33,000 bases of DNA. Origin: Streptomyces humi (GTDB lineage: Bacteria; Actinomycetota; Actinomycetes; Streptomycetales; Streptomycetaceae). Made by a program: the position numbers and the translations under genes. Below, one piece after another: positions 6,860 through 17,794 of this stretch. The DNA is taken from NCBI RefSeq assembly GCF_001005085.2, contig NZ_LBMU02000072.1, positions 1-33,000 of the forward strand, in the 5' to 3' direction. The notes below the pieces were generated by a model that had not been told where the DNA came from, made no database searches, and was given only the letters and a program-made list of their open reading frames with translations. How positions within the stretch are numbered: the stretch's first letter is position 1; each line of letters begins with the position of its first letter.

Positions 6860-7990
6860 CGACCTCCACCAGGGGAACCGACCAGGTTCCCGCCGTACTC
6901 GTCCTGGAGGACGGCCGGATCTTCCGCGGCCGCGCCTACGGGGCCGTGGGGGAGACCTTCGGCGAGGCCGTGTTCTCCACCGGCATGACCGGTTACCAGG
7001 AGACCCTCACCGACCCCTCCTACGACCGCCAGATCGTGGTCGCCACCGCCCCGCAGATCGGCAACACGGGCTGGAACGACGAGGACGACGAGTCCAGCCG
7101 CATCTGGGTCTCCGGCTACGTCGTGCGCGACCCTGCGCGCGTGCCCTCCAACTGGCGCGCCAAGCGTTCGCTGGACGCGGAACTGGTGGCGCAGGGCGTG
7201 GTCGGCATCTCCGGGATCGACACCCGCGCCCTCACCCGCCACCTGCGCGAGCGCGGGTCCATGCGGTCCGGCATCTTCTCCGGTGCGGCGATCGCCACCG
7301 ACGCCGAGCTTCTCGCGCGCGTGCAGGCCCAGCCGCACATGAAGGGCGCCAGCCTCTACGAGGAGGTCGCCACCAAGGAGACCTACGTCGTCCCGGCCGT
7401 CGGGCAGAAGCGATTCACCGTCGCCGCCGTCGACCTCGGCATCAAGGGCATGACCCCGCAGCGGATGGCCGAGCGCGGCATCGAGGTGCACGTGCTGCCC
7501 GCCACCGCCACCGAGGAGGACGTGTTCGCCGTCTCCCCGGACGGTGTGTTCTTCTCCAACGGCCCCGGCGACCCGGCCACGGCCGACGGCCCGGTGGCCC
7601 TGATGACCGCCGTGCTGGAGCGGAAGACCCCGCTGTTCGGCATCTGCTTCGGCAACCAGATCCTCGGCCGCGCGCTCGGCTTCGGCACCTACAAGCTGAA
7701 GTACGGCCACCGGGGCATCAACCAGCCGGTGCAGGACCGTACGACCGGCAAGGTCGAGGTCACCGCGCACAACCACGGATTCGCCGTGGACGCGCCGCTC
7801 GACCAGGTCAGCGAGACGAGGTTCGGCCGCGCCGAGGTCTCGCACGTGTGCCTGAACGACGACGTCGTGGAGGGGCTCCAGCTGCTCGACCAGCCGGCCT
7901 TCTCCGTCCAGTACCACCCCGAAGCGGCAGCGGGCCCGCACGACGCCGCCTACCTGTTCGACCGCTTCGTTTCCCTGATGGAGGGCCAGC

Positions 7991-7998
<8 letters not shown>
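6856..7998 (+). CDS. carA: Carbamoyl-phosphate synthase small (glutaminase) subunit
   Basis: CarA (380 residues) hydrolyses glutamine and channels ammonia to CarB. An N-terminal CPSase small domain is followed by a class I amidotransferase domain. The nucleophile is Cys264 in GICFGNQ, where many homologues have GICLGHQ. His354 and Glu356 lie in QYHPEA. The ATG at 6856 overlaps the preceding stop (ATGA). The TAA lies inside the first codons of carB, an 8-base overlap, as expected for equal subunit synthesis. The enzyme feeds both pyrimidines and arginine. Confidence 0.98.
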
Positions 7999-11302
<3,304 letters not shown>

Positions 11303-11330
11303 AAGGTCGTAGTGAGGCTGCGGGCCGGCT

Positions 11331-11361
11331 GTGGCTGGTCGCGCAGTTCCCCGCGCCCCTT
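11331..11361 (+). repeat. Dispersed intergenic repeat, copy C
   Basis: This copy reads CTGGTCGCGCAGTTCCCCGC followed by GCCCCT, the fullest uninterrupted version in the window. It starts 29 bases after the carB stop and sits in the only substantial gap (121 bases) between the structural genes of the pyr run. Confidence 0.75.
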
Positions 11362-11375
11362 CAGGGCGCTCCACT

Positions 11376-11407
11376 GAGGGGGGACTCCGGAGACGGCGTC
11401 CCCCCTC
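11376..11407 (+). terminator. Hairpin between carB and pyrD
   Basis: GAGGGGGGAC (11376-11385) pairs perfectly with GTCCCCCCTC (11398-11407) around a 12-base loop. It ends 16 bases before the pyrD ATG, close to the ribosome site GAGGAC. It could end carB transcription, limit read-through or protect a 3' end. No T-tract follows, so termination is not certain. Confidence 0.55.
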
Positions 11408-11423
11408 CGTATGAGGACCACTG

Positions 11424-12530
11424 ATGTACAAGATCTTCTTTCGGCTCGTCTTCCGGCGGATGGACCCGGAACGGGCCCATCACCTCGCCTTCCGGTGGAT
11501 CCGGCTCGCCGCCCGGGTCCCCGTGCTGCGGACCTTCCTCGCCGCCGCGCTCGCGCCCCGCCACAAGGAGCTGCGCACCGAGGCCTTCGGGCTGCGGATG
11601 CACGGGCCCTTCGGGCTGGCCGCCGGGTTCGACAAGAACGCCGTCGCCATCGACGGGATGTCGATGCTCGGGTTCGACCACGTCGAGATCGGCACGGTGA
11701 CCGGGGAGGCGCAGCCCGGCAACCCCAGGAAGCGGCTGTTCCGGCTGGTCGCCGACCGCGCACTGATCAACCGCATGGGTTTCAACAACGACGGCTCGCT
11801 GACCGTCGCGGCCCGGCTCGCGACCCGGGAGCCCGTCTTCCGGACCGTCGTGGGCGTCAACATCGGCAAGACCAAGGTCGTGCCGGAGGCCGAGGCCGTC
11901 GGCGACTACGTGAAGTCCGCCGAGCGGCTCGCGCCGTACGCCGACTACCTGGTCGTGAACGTCTCGTCGCCGAACACGCCGGGCCTGCGCGACCTCCAGG
12001 CCACCGAGGCGCTGAGGCCGCTGCTGAGCGCCGTCCGCGAGGCCGCCGACCGGGTGGTGGCCCACCGCCGGGTCCCGCTGCTGGTCAAGATCGCGCCGGA
12101 TCTCGCCGACGAGGACGTGGACGCCGTCGCCGATCTGGCCGTGGAACTGGGACTGGACGGGATCATCGCGACCAACACCACCATCGCGCGCGAGGGCCTC
12201 GGGCTGCGGTCCGACGCCGGTCTGGTCAAGGAGACCGGTGGGCTCTCCGGGGCACCGCTGAAGGAGCGCTCCCTGGAGGTGCTGCGGCGCCTCTACGCGC
12301 GCGTGGGCGACCGGATCACCCTGGTGGGCGTCGGCGGCGTGGAGAACGCCGAGGACGCCTGGCAGCGCATCCTGGCCGGTGCCACGCTCGTCCAGGGCTA
12401 CAGCGCCTTCATCTACGAGGGACCCTTCTGGGGCCGCGCCGTCCACAAGGGCCTCGCGGCGCGTCTGCGCACCAGCCCGTACGCCACCCTCGCCGACGCG
12501 GTCGGCGCCGACGTGAGGAAACCCGTATGA
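11424..12530 (+). CDS. pyrD: Quinone-dependent dihydroorotate dehydrogenase (class 2)
   Basis: PyrD (368 residues) oxidises dihydroorotate to orotate with FMN and passes electrons to the membrane quinone pool. The N-terminal helix (MYKIFFRLVFRRMDPERAHH) is the amphipathic membrane-docking extension that marks class 2. NVSSPNTPG (179-187) carries the Ser active-site motif, and ATNTT and GVGGVENAEDAW follow in the FMN phosphate region. ATG follows GAGGAC. Its TGA overlaps the pyrF ATG (ATGA). Confidence 0.97.
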   Translation: MYKIFFRLVFRRMDPERAHHLAFRWIRLAARVPVLRTFLAAALAPRHKELRTEAFGLRMHGPFGLAAGFDKNAVAIDGMSMLGFDHVEIGTVTGEAQPGNPRKRLFRLVADRALINRMGFNNDGSLTVAARLATREPVFRTVVGVNIGKTKVVPEAEAVGDYVKSAERLAPYADYLVVNVSSPNTPGLRDLQATEALRPLLSAVREAADRVVAHRRVPLLVKIAPDLADEDVDAVADLAVELGLDGIIATNTTIAREGLGLRSDAGLVKETGGLSGAPLKERSLEVLRRLYARVGDRITLVGVGGVENAEDAWQRILAGATLVQGYSAFIYEGPFWGRAVHKGLAARLRTSPYATLADAVGADVRKPV

Positions 12531-13372
12531 GCCCCCTGGAGCCCTTCGGCGCCCGGCTGCGCCGCGTGATGGACGAGCGCGGTCCGCTGTGCGTCGGCAT
12601 CGACCCGCACGCCTCGCTGCTCTCCGAGTGGGGACTGGACGACGACGTGGCGGGCCTGGAGCGGTTCAGCCGCACCGTCGTCGAGGCGGTGGCCGACCGG
12701 GTCGCCGTCATGAAGCCGCAGAGCGCCTTCTTCGAGCGGTTCGGCTCGCGCGGGGTGGCCGTTCTGGAGCGGGTGGTGCGGGAGGCGCGGGACGCCGGGA
12801 CGCTCGTCGTCATGGACGCCAAGCGCGGTGACATCGGCTCGACCATGGCCGGGTACGCGCAGGCCTTCCTGAGCAAGGACGCCCCGCTGTTCTCGGACGC
12901 CCTGACCGTGTCGCCGTACCTCGGCTACGGCTCGCTCAGCCCGGCCGTCGCGCTGGCCCGGGAGAGCGGGGCCGGCCTGTTCGTGCTGGCCCTCACCTCG
13001 AACCCGGAGGGCCCGGAGGTGCAGCACGCGGTGCGCGCGGACGGCCGTACGGTCGGCGCGACCATGCTGGCGCACCTGGCCGCCGAGAACGCGGGGGAGG
13101 AGCCGCTGGGGTCCTTCGGCGCGGTCGTCGGCGCCACGGTCGGCGACCTGTCGTCGTACGACCTCGCCATCAACGGTCCGCTCCTCGCACCCGGTGTCGG
13201 CGCGCAGGGGGCGACGGCCGCCGATCTGCCGACGGTGTTCGGCGCGGCCGTGCGCAACGTGATTCCAAACGTGAGCCGAGGTGTTTTGCGTCACGGTCCC
13301 GACGTCGGGGCCCTGCGGGCGGCGGCCGACCGGTTCGCGGGCGAGATCCGGGACGTCGTCGCAGGTGGATGA
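12527..13372 (+). CDS. pyrF: Orotidine-5'-phosphate decarboxylase (type 2)
   Basis: This 281-residue enzyme removes CO2 from OMP to yield UMP, the last step of the pathway. MDAKRGDIGST (96-106) holds the catalytic Asp/Lys/Asp set (D97, K99, D102). CVGIDPH (22-28) binds the ligand. Length and the KPQSAFFERFG stretch fit the longer type 2 subfamily common in actinobacteria. The ATG overlaps the pyrD stop. No orotate phosphoribosyltransferase (pyrE) lies in this window, so it must be elsewhere. The UMP run ends here. Confidence 0.97.
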   Translation: MSPLEPFGARLRRVMDERGPLCVGIDPHASLLSEWGLDDDVAGLERFSRTVVEAVADRVAVMKPQSAFFERFGSRGVAVLERVVREARDAGTLVVMDAKRGDIGSTMAGYAQAFLSKDAPLFSDALTVSPYLGYGSLSPAVALARESGAGLFVLALTSNPEGPEVQHAVRADGRTVGATMLAHLAAENAGEEPLGSFGAVVGATVGDLSSYDLAINGPLLAPGVGAQGATAADLPTVFGAAVRNVIPNVSRGVLRHGPDVGALRAAADRFAGEIRDVVAGG

Positions 13373-13501
13373 CGACTCCGAGAAGTGCTCCCGCGGGCGT
13401 TCCGGCCACGGCTTGAATGTGAATACATCCTCAAATCGCGGGCAGTATGTCTGAAATGTCCGGCCTGACGGAGGCTGACCAGGACTTTTCCGCTGTTCTC
13501 G

Positions 13502-13530
13502 CTGACTCCGGCGGACTTGCCCGCTAGTCT
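13502..13530 (+). promoter_or_regulatory. Predicted promoter of the sIHF gene
   Basis: CTGACT (13502-13507) and TAGTCT (13525-13530) are 17 bases apart, a reasonable principal-sigma match. It would give a leader of roughly 100 bases. A second -10-like TAGGTT (13587-13592) lies nearer the gene with a poor -35. Confidence 0.45.
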
Positions 13531-13639
13531 CCGAGCAGAGTCAACGGGCAAGCGTGTTGCTCGTAGCTCCCCTGGTGTGGGGCGACTAGGTTCCTCACCG
13601 GTCCGTATCCGACAGTTCGACATCCGAGGTGACGTAGGC

Positions 13640-13963
13640 GTGGCTCTTCCGCCCCTTACCCCTGAACAGCGCGCAGCCGCGCTCGAAAAGGCCGCCGCGG
13701 CTCGCCGGGAGCGGGCCGAGGTCAAGAATCGACTCAAGCACTCCGGCGCCTCTCTCCACGAGGTCATCAAGCAGGGTCAGGAAAACGACGTCATCGGCAA
13801 GATGAAGGTCTCCGCCCTGCTCGAGTCCCTGCCGGGCGTGGGCAAGGTCCGCGCCAAGCAGATCATGGAGCGACTCGGTATCTCCGAGAGCCGCCGCGTG
13901 CGTGGTCTCGGTTCCAACCAGATCGCCTCCCTGGAGCGCGAGTTCGGCAGCACCGGCTCCTGA
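13640..13963 (+). CDS. Actinobacterial integration host factor sIHF
   Basis: This 107-residue basic protein is the Streptomyces nucleoid-associated factor that bends DNA and affects compaction, sporulation and antibiotic production. It has a long N-terminal helix (LTPEQRAAALEKAAAARRER) and a helix-two-turn-helix region. The latter includes the helix-hairpin-helix-like LPGVGKVRAKQIMERLGIS, which contacts DNA backbone. The GTG at 13640 is chosen over an upstream in-frame ATG because GAGGTGA precedes it and the protein then has exactly the family length. It has its own predicted promoter and a hairpin at its 3' end, so it is largely uncoupled from pyrF and gmk. The family is called mIHF in mycobacteria and is unrelated in sequence to E. 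coli IHF. Confidence 0.95.
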   Translation: MALPPLTPEQRAAALEKAAAARRERAEVKNRLKHSGASLHEVIKQGQENDVIGKMKVSALLESLPGVGKVRAKQIMERLGISESRRVRGLGSNQIASLEREFGSTGS

Positions 13964-13970
13964 TCGCCGA

Positions 13971-13998
13971 GCCGTCCGGGAGGGCCGTCCCGGACGGC
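13971..13998 (+). terminator. Hairpin after sIHF
   Basis: GCCGTCCGGGA (13971-13981) and TCCCGGACGGC (13988-13998) form a perfect 11-bp stem with a 6-base loop, 7 bases past the stop codon. No T-tract follows. Confidence 0.75.
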
Positions 13999-14008
13999 CT
14001 GCGATTGC

Positions 14009-14023
14009 TGGAATAATCGCTGC
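14009..14023 (+). promoter_or_regulatory. Extended -10 promoter, likely leaderless gmk transcript
   Basis: TGG followed by AATAAT (14012-14017) makes an extended -10 element. The gmk ATG comes 6 bases after it, where transcription would start. No Shine-Dalgarno sequence is visible before the ATG. The -10 also lies in the right arm of a small inverted repeat (GCGATT/AATCGC, 14001-14020). Confidence 0.5.
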
Positions 14024-14617
14024 ATGGCTGCAACATCCCGGGGGACGACCCCCGAGCCCCCGGACGTACGTCCGCGACTGACCGTGCTCTCCGGCCCCTC
14101 CGGGGTCGGCAAGAGCACGGTCGTCGCTCATATGCGCAAGGAACACCCGGAGGTCTGGCTCTCGGTGTCGGCCACCACCCGCAGGCCCCGTCCCGGTGAG
14201 AAGCACGGAGTCCACTACTTCTTCGTCTCCGACGACGAGATGGACAAGCTGATCGCCAACGGCGAGCTCCTGGAGTGGGCCGAGTTCGCGGGCAACCGCT
14301 ACGGCACGCCGCGCGCGGCCGTCCTGGAGCACCTGGAGTCCGGGGTGCCGGTTCTCCTGGAGATCGACCTCCAGGGCGCCCGGCAGGTCCGCGAGACCAT
14401 GCCGGAGGGCCGGCTGGTGTTCCTGGCCCCTCCCTCCTGGGAGGAGCTGGTGCGCAGGCTCACCGGGCGCGGCACCGAGGCGCCCGAGGTGATCGATCGC
14501 CGACTGGACGCGGCCAAGATCGAACTGGCCGCCGAGCCGGAGTTCGACGAGACGCTGGTCAACACCTCCGTCGAGGACGTGGCGCGCGAGCTGCTAGCCT
14601 TGATGGACGTTGTGTGA
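14024..14617 (+). CDS. gmk: Guanylate kinase
   Basis: Gmk (197 residues) converts GMP and ATP to GDP and ADP and is a known (p)ppGpp target in many bacteria. The P-loop GPSGVGKS spans 24-31. Further motifs are the GMP-binding SATTRRPRPGE, ELLEWAEFAGNRYGTP, and the IDLQGARQVRE segment after LLE. About 18 N-terminal residues before the core are low-complexity. ATG at 14024 has no ribosome site but fits a leaderless start. rpoZ follows after 51 bases, the same gmk-rpoZ pairing seen across many bacteria. Confidence 0.97.
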   Translation: MAATSRGTTPEPPDVRPRLTVLSGPSGVGKSTVVAHMRKEHPEVWLSVSATTRRPRPGEKHGVHYFFVSDDEMDKLIANGELLEWAEFAGNRYGTPRAAVLEHLESGVPVLLEIDLQGARQVRETMPEGRLVFLAPPSWEELVRRLTGRGTEAPEVIDRRLDAAKIELAAEPEFDETLVNTSVEDVARELLALMDVV

Positions 14618-14668
14618 TCGTCGCCGATCATTCAGACTGAATCTTTCCCATCCATCGGAAGGCAGAGC

Positions 14669-14941
14669 GTGTCCTCTTCCATCACCGCGCCCGAGGGCAT
14701 CATCAACCCTCCGATCGACGAGCTCCTCGAGGCCACCGACTCGAAGTACAGCCTCGTGATCTACGCGGCCAAGCGCGCCCGTCAGATCAACGCGTACTAC
14801 TCGCAGCTCGGCGAGGGCCTCCTCGAGTACGTCGGTCCGCTCGTCGACACCCACGTCCACGAGAAGCCGCTCTCCATCGCCCTGCGCGAGATCAACGCGG
14901 GTCTGCTGACCTCCGAGGCCATCGAGGGCCCGGTGCAGTAG
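14669..14941 (+). CDS. rpoZ: RNA polymerase omega subunit
   Basis: Omega (90 residues) helps fold and hold the beta-prime subunit and can shape sigma use and ppGpp response. IINPPIDELLEATDSKYSLVIYAAKRARQ is cut here to its recognisable parts: PPIDELL, SKYSLV and AAKRARQIN are classic. The C-terminal KPLSIALREI motif is also present. GTG start with GGAAGG 6 bases upstream. The gene is closed by a strong 15-bp hairpin at 14967-15000. Confidence 0.97.
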   Translation: MSSSITAPEGIINPPIDELLEATDSKYSLVIYAAKRARQINAYYSQLGEGLLEYVGPLVDTHVHEKPLSIALREINAGLLTSEAIEGPVQ

Positions 14942-14962
14942 TACTTTCGTATTGCAGTTGAC

Positions 14963-14971
14963 TTATCCACA
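14963..14971 (+). promoter_or_regulatory. Consensus DnaA box 9-mer
   Basis: TTATCCACA is the high-affinity E. coli-type DnaA box. It overlaps the base of the rpoZ terminator stem. It is a lone match with no cluster around it. Function is unproven; it could be a titration or regulatory site or chance. Confidence 0.4.
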
Positions 14972-15000
14972 GGCCCGGCAGCCGACTGCCGGGCCTGTGG
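14967..15000 (+). terminator. Terminator of gmk-rpoZ
   Basis: Positions 14967-14981 and 14986-15000 are exact 15-base complements with a CCGA loop. This is a very stable hairpin, 25 bases past the rpoZ stop. No T-tract follows. Confidence 0.85.
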
Positions 15001-15038
15001 TGTGTGATGGCGTCATGGATTCGACGAGTGGAGGCCCG

Positions 15039-16244
15039 GTGGGCAAGCCGAAGGTCGTGCTGGGGGTCAGCGGCGGCATCGCCGCGTACAAGGCCTGTGA
15101 GCTGTTGAGGAGGTTCACCGAGTCGGGACACGACGTCCGGGTCGTGCCCACCGCCTCCGCTCTGCACTTCGTCGGGGCCGCCACCTGGTCCGCCCTCTCC
15201 GGCAACCCCGTCTCCACCGAGGTCTGGGACGGCGTCGAGGAGGTCCCGCACGTCCGCATCGGCCAGCACGCCGACCTGGTCGTGGTCGCCCCCGCCACCG
15301 CCGACATGCTCGCCAAGGCGGCCCACGGCCTCGCCGACGACCTGCTCACCAACACCCTCCTCACGGCCCGCTGCCCGGTCGTCTTCGCCCCCGCCATGCA
15401 CACCGAGATGTGGGAACACCCGGCCACCCAGGAGAACGTGGCCACGCTGCGCCGCCGCGGCGCCGTCGTGGTCGAACCGGCGGTCGGCCGGCTCACCGGC
15501 GTCGACACCGGCAAGGGCCGGCTGCCGGACCCGGCGGAGATCTTCGAGGTGTGCCGCCGGGTCCTGGCCCGGGGCGTGGCCGAGCCCGACCTGAGGGGCC
15601 GCCACGTCGTCGTCTCCGCCGGCGGCACCCGCGAGCCCCTGGACCCGGTCCGCTTCCTGGGCAACCGCTCCTCCGGCAAGCAGGGCTACGCGCTCGCCCG
15701 TACGGCCGCCGCGCGGGGCGCCCGGGTGACCCTGGTCGCCGCCAACACCACCGGCCTGCCGGACCCGGCAGGCGTGGACGTGGTCCCGGTCGGTACGGCC
15801 GTGCAACTGCGCGAGGCGGTACTGAAGGCGGCCGCCGACGCGGACGCCGTGGTGATGGCCGCCGCCGTCGCCGACTTCCGCCCCGCGGTCTACGCGGCCG
15901 GGAAGATCAAGAAGAAGGACGGCCAGGAACCGGAGCCGATCGTTCTCGTGCGGAATCCGGACATCCTCGCGGAGATCTCGGCCGACCGGGCGCGGCCCGG
16001 ACAGGTGATCGTGGGCTTCGCCGCGGAGACGGACGACGTGCTCGCCAACGGCCGGACCAAGCTGGCGCGCAAGGGCTGCGACCTGCTCGTGGTGAACGAG
16101 GTGGGGGAGCGCAAGACCTTCGGTTCCGAGGAGAACGAGGCCGTGGTGCTGGGCGCCGACGGCAGCGAGACCCCCGTGCCGCACGGACCGAAGGAGGCCC
16201 TCGCCGACACCGTCTGGGATCTCGTGGCGGCCCGTTTGGGTTAA
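15039..16244 (+). CDS. coaBC: Bifunctional phosphopantothenoylcysteine decarboxylase / synthetase
   Basis: The fused enzyme (401 residues from GTG 15039) makes 4'-phosphopantetheine precursors for coenzyme A. The CoaC flavoprotein half (about 1-185) starts GVSGGIAAYKA, has active-site His71 in PHVRIG, the APATADM loop and PAMHTEMW. The last has His where many homologues have Asn; I recall the same in mycobacteria. The CoaB half (about 190-401) has SAGGTREPLDPVRFLGNRSSGKQG and the KIKKK lysines near the active site. GTG 15039 is preferred because GGAGG lies just upstream, though the gap is short. ATG 15015 is an alternative adding eight residues. The gene starts 38 bases past the rpoZ terminator. 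Confidence 0.96.
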   Translation: MGKPKVVLGVSGGIAAYKACELLRRFTESGHDVRVVPTASALHFVGAATWSALSGNPVSTEVWDGVEEVPHVRIGQHADLVVVAPATADMLAKAAHGLADDLLTNTLLTARCPVVFAPAMHTEMWEHPATQENVATLRRRGAVVVEPAVGRLTGVDTGKGRLPDPAEIFEVCRRVLARGVAEPDLRGRHVVVSAGGTREPLDPVRFLGNRSSGKQGYALARTAAARGARVTLVAANTTGLPDPAGVDVVPVGTAVQLREAVLKAAADADAVVMAAAVADFRPAVYAAGKIKKKDGQEPEPIVLVRNPDILAEISADRARPGQVIVGFAAETDDVLANGRTKLARKGCDLLVVNEVGERKTFGSEENEAVVLGADGSETPVPHGPKEALADTVWDLVAARLG

Positions 16245-16483
16245 CTTATTTCAGCCATATGTCAACTTTCCCGGACACGACATTGCGGTGCGGTGCCTCT
16301 GGTCAAGGCCGCCGACCATTGGGCAGAATGCCCGTGCCGCAGGTCACAGCACTTCCGAGTGTCGAGACAGGTGGGCCGGCGGCCGAGTGCGACCGATAAA
16401 CTGTTCTCGGACGACGCCCGGGTGCAGCCCCCGTGTCGTCCGCCAATGATCAGACAGCAGCCGCTGCAACCCCAGGGAGCGTT

Positions 16484-17692
16484 GTGTCCCGTCGCCTGTT
16501 CACCTCGGAGTCCGTGACCGAGGGCCACCCCGACAAGATCGCTGACCAGATCAGCGACACCATTCTCGACGCGCTGCTGCGCGAGGACCCGACCTCCCGG
16601 GTCGCCGTCGAGACGCTGATCACCACCGGCCTGGTGCACGTGGCCGGCGAGGTCACGACCAAGACGTACGCGGACATCGCGACGCTGGTCCGCAACAAGA
16701 TCCTCGAGATCGGCTACGACTCCTCGAAGAAGGGCTTCGACGGAGCCTCCTGCGGCGTCTCGGTCTCGATCGGCGCGCAGTCCCCGGACATCGCCCAGGG
16801 CGTGGACACGGCGTACGAGAACCGGGTCGAGGGCGACGAGGACGAGCTCGACAAGCAGGGCGCCGGTGACCAGGGCCTGATGTTCGGCTACGCGACCGAC
16901 GAGACGCCGACCCTGATGCCGCTGCCGATCTTCCTGGCGCACCGGCTGTCGAAGCGCCTCTCCGAGGTCCGCAAGAACGGCACCATCCCCTACCTGCGCC
17001 CCGACGGCAAGACGCAGGTCACCATCGAGTACGACGGTGACAAGGCCGTCCGTCTCGACACGGTCGTGGTCTCCAGCCAGCACGCCTCGGACATCGACCT
17101 GGAGTCGCTGCTCGCCCCCGACATCCGCGAGTTCGTGGTGGAGGCGGAGCTGAAGGCGCTGCTGGACGACGGCATCAAGCTCGACACCGAGAACTACCGT
17201 CTGCTGGTCAACCCGACCGGCCGTTTCGAGATCGGCGGCCCGATGGGCGACGCCGGTCTGACCGGCCGCAAGATCATCATTGACACCTACGGCGGCATGG
17301 CCCGGCACGGTGGCGGTGCCTTCTCGGGCAAGGACCCGTCCAAGGTCGACCGCTCGGCCGCCTACGCGATGCGCTGGGTCGCCAAGAACGTGGTCGCGGC
17401 CGGTCTGGCCGCCCGCTGCGAGGTCCAGGTCGCGTACGCGATCGGCAAGGCCGAGCCGGTGGGTCTGTTCGTCGAGACCTTCGGCACCGCGAAGATCGAC
17501 CACGAGAAGATCGAGAAGGCGATCGACGAGGTCTTCGACCTGCGTCCGGCCGCGATCATCCGTGACCTCGACCTGCTCCGCCCGATCTACGCCCAGACCG
17601 CGGCGTACGGTCACTTCGGCCGTGAGCTCCCCGAGTTCACCTGGGAGAAGACCGACCGGGTGGACGCGCTGCGCAAGGCCGCCGGCCTCTAG
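16484..17692 (+). CDS. metK: S-adenosylmethionine synthetase
   Basis: MetK (402 residues) makes SAM from methionine and ATP. SAM dose is known to affect antibiotic output in Streptomyces. Motifs: GHPDKIADQISD (14-25, with H15 and D17), GAGDQGLMFGYA (126-137) and the P-loop-like GGGAFSGKDPSKVDR (276-290). GTG 16484 gives the standard start MSRRLFTSES and follows AGGGAG. Upstream in-frame codons encode low-complexity sequence. The 239-base gap from coaBC includes an A/T-richer start (16241-16263) and a -10-like TAAACT (16397-16402). I did not recognise any SAM riboswitch core in it. A nested hairpin follows the gene. Confidence 0.98.
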   Translation: MSRRLFTSESVTEGHPDKIADQISDTILDALLREDPTSRVAVETLITTGLVHVAGEVTTKTYADIATLVRNKILEIGYDSSKKGFDGASCGVSVSIGAQSPDIAQGVDTAYENRVEGDEDELDKQGAGDQGLMFGYATDETPTLMPLPIFLAHRLSKRLSEVRKNGTIPYLRPDGKTQVTIEYDGDKAVRLDTVVVSSQHASDIDLESLLAPDIREFVVEAELKALLDDGIKLDTENYRLLVNPTGRFEIGGPMGDAGLTGRKIIIDTYGGMARHGGGAFSGKDPSKVDRSAAYAMRWVAKNVVAAGLAARCEVQVAYAIGKAEPVGLFVETFGTAKIDHEKIEKAIDEVFDLRPAAIIRDLDLLRPIYAQTAAYGHFGRELPEFTWEKTDRVDALRKAAGL

Positions 17693-17712
17693 GCGGACAC
17701 CGGCAGAGCATT

Positions 17713-17762
17713 CGACGCCGGCTCCTGAGGCCACCGGAAGGTGGTCGCGGGAGCCGGCGTCG
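17713..17762. terminator. Nested bidirectional hairpin between metK and MFS gene
   Basis: A perfect 13-bp outer stem (17713-17725 with 17750-17762) encloses a second hairpin. The inner one is CCACC-GGAA-GGTGG (17731-17744), with a GGAA tetraloop. It sits between convergent genes and can serve both strands. Confidence 0.85.
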
Positions 17763-17794
17763 TCGTCCGGCGGGCCGGATGCCGGGACGTCCGG

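Noticed and set aside
16245..16483. SAM riboswitch before metK
   Set aside because: I looked for SAM-I, SAM-II and SAM-IV conserved cores and saw none. A weak GGGTGCAGC/GCTGCAACCC pairing exists but lacks the conserved bases of those families.
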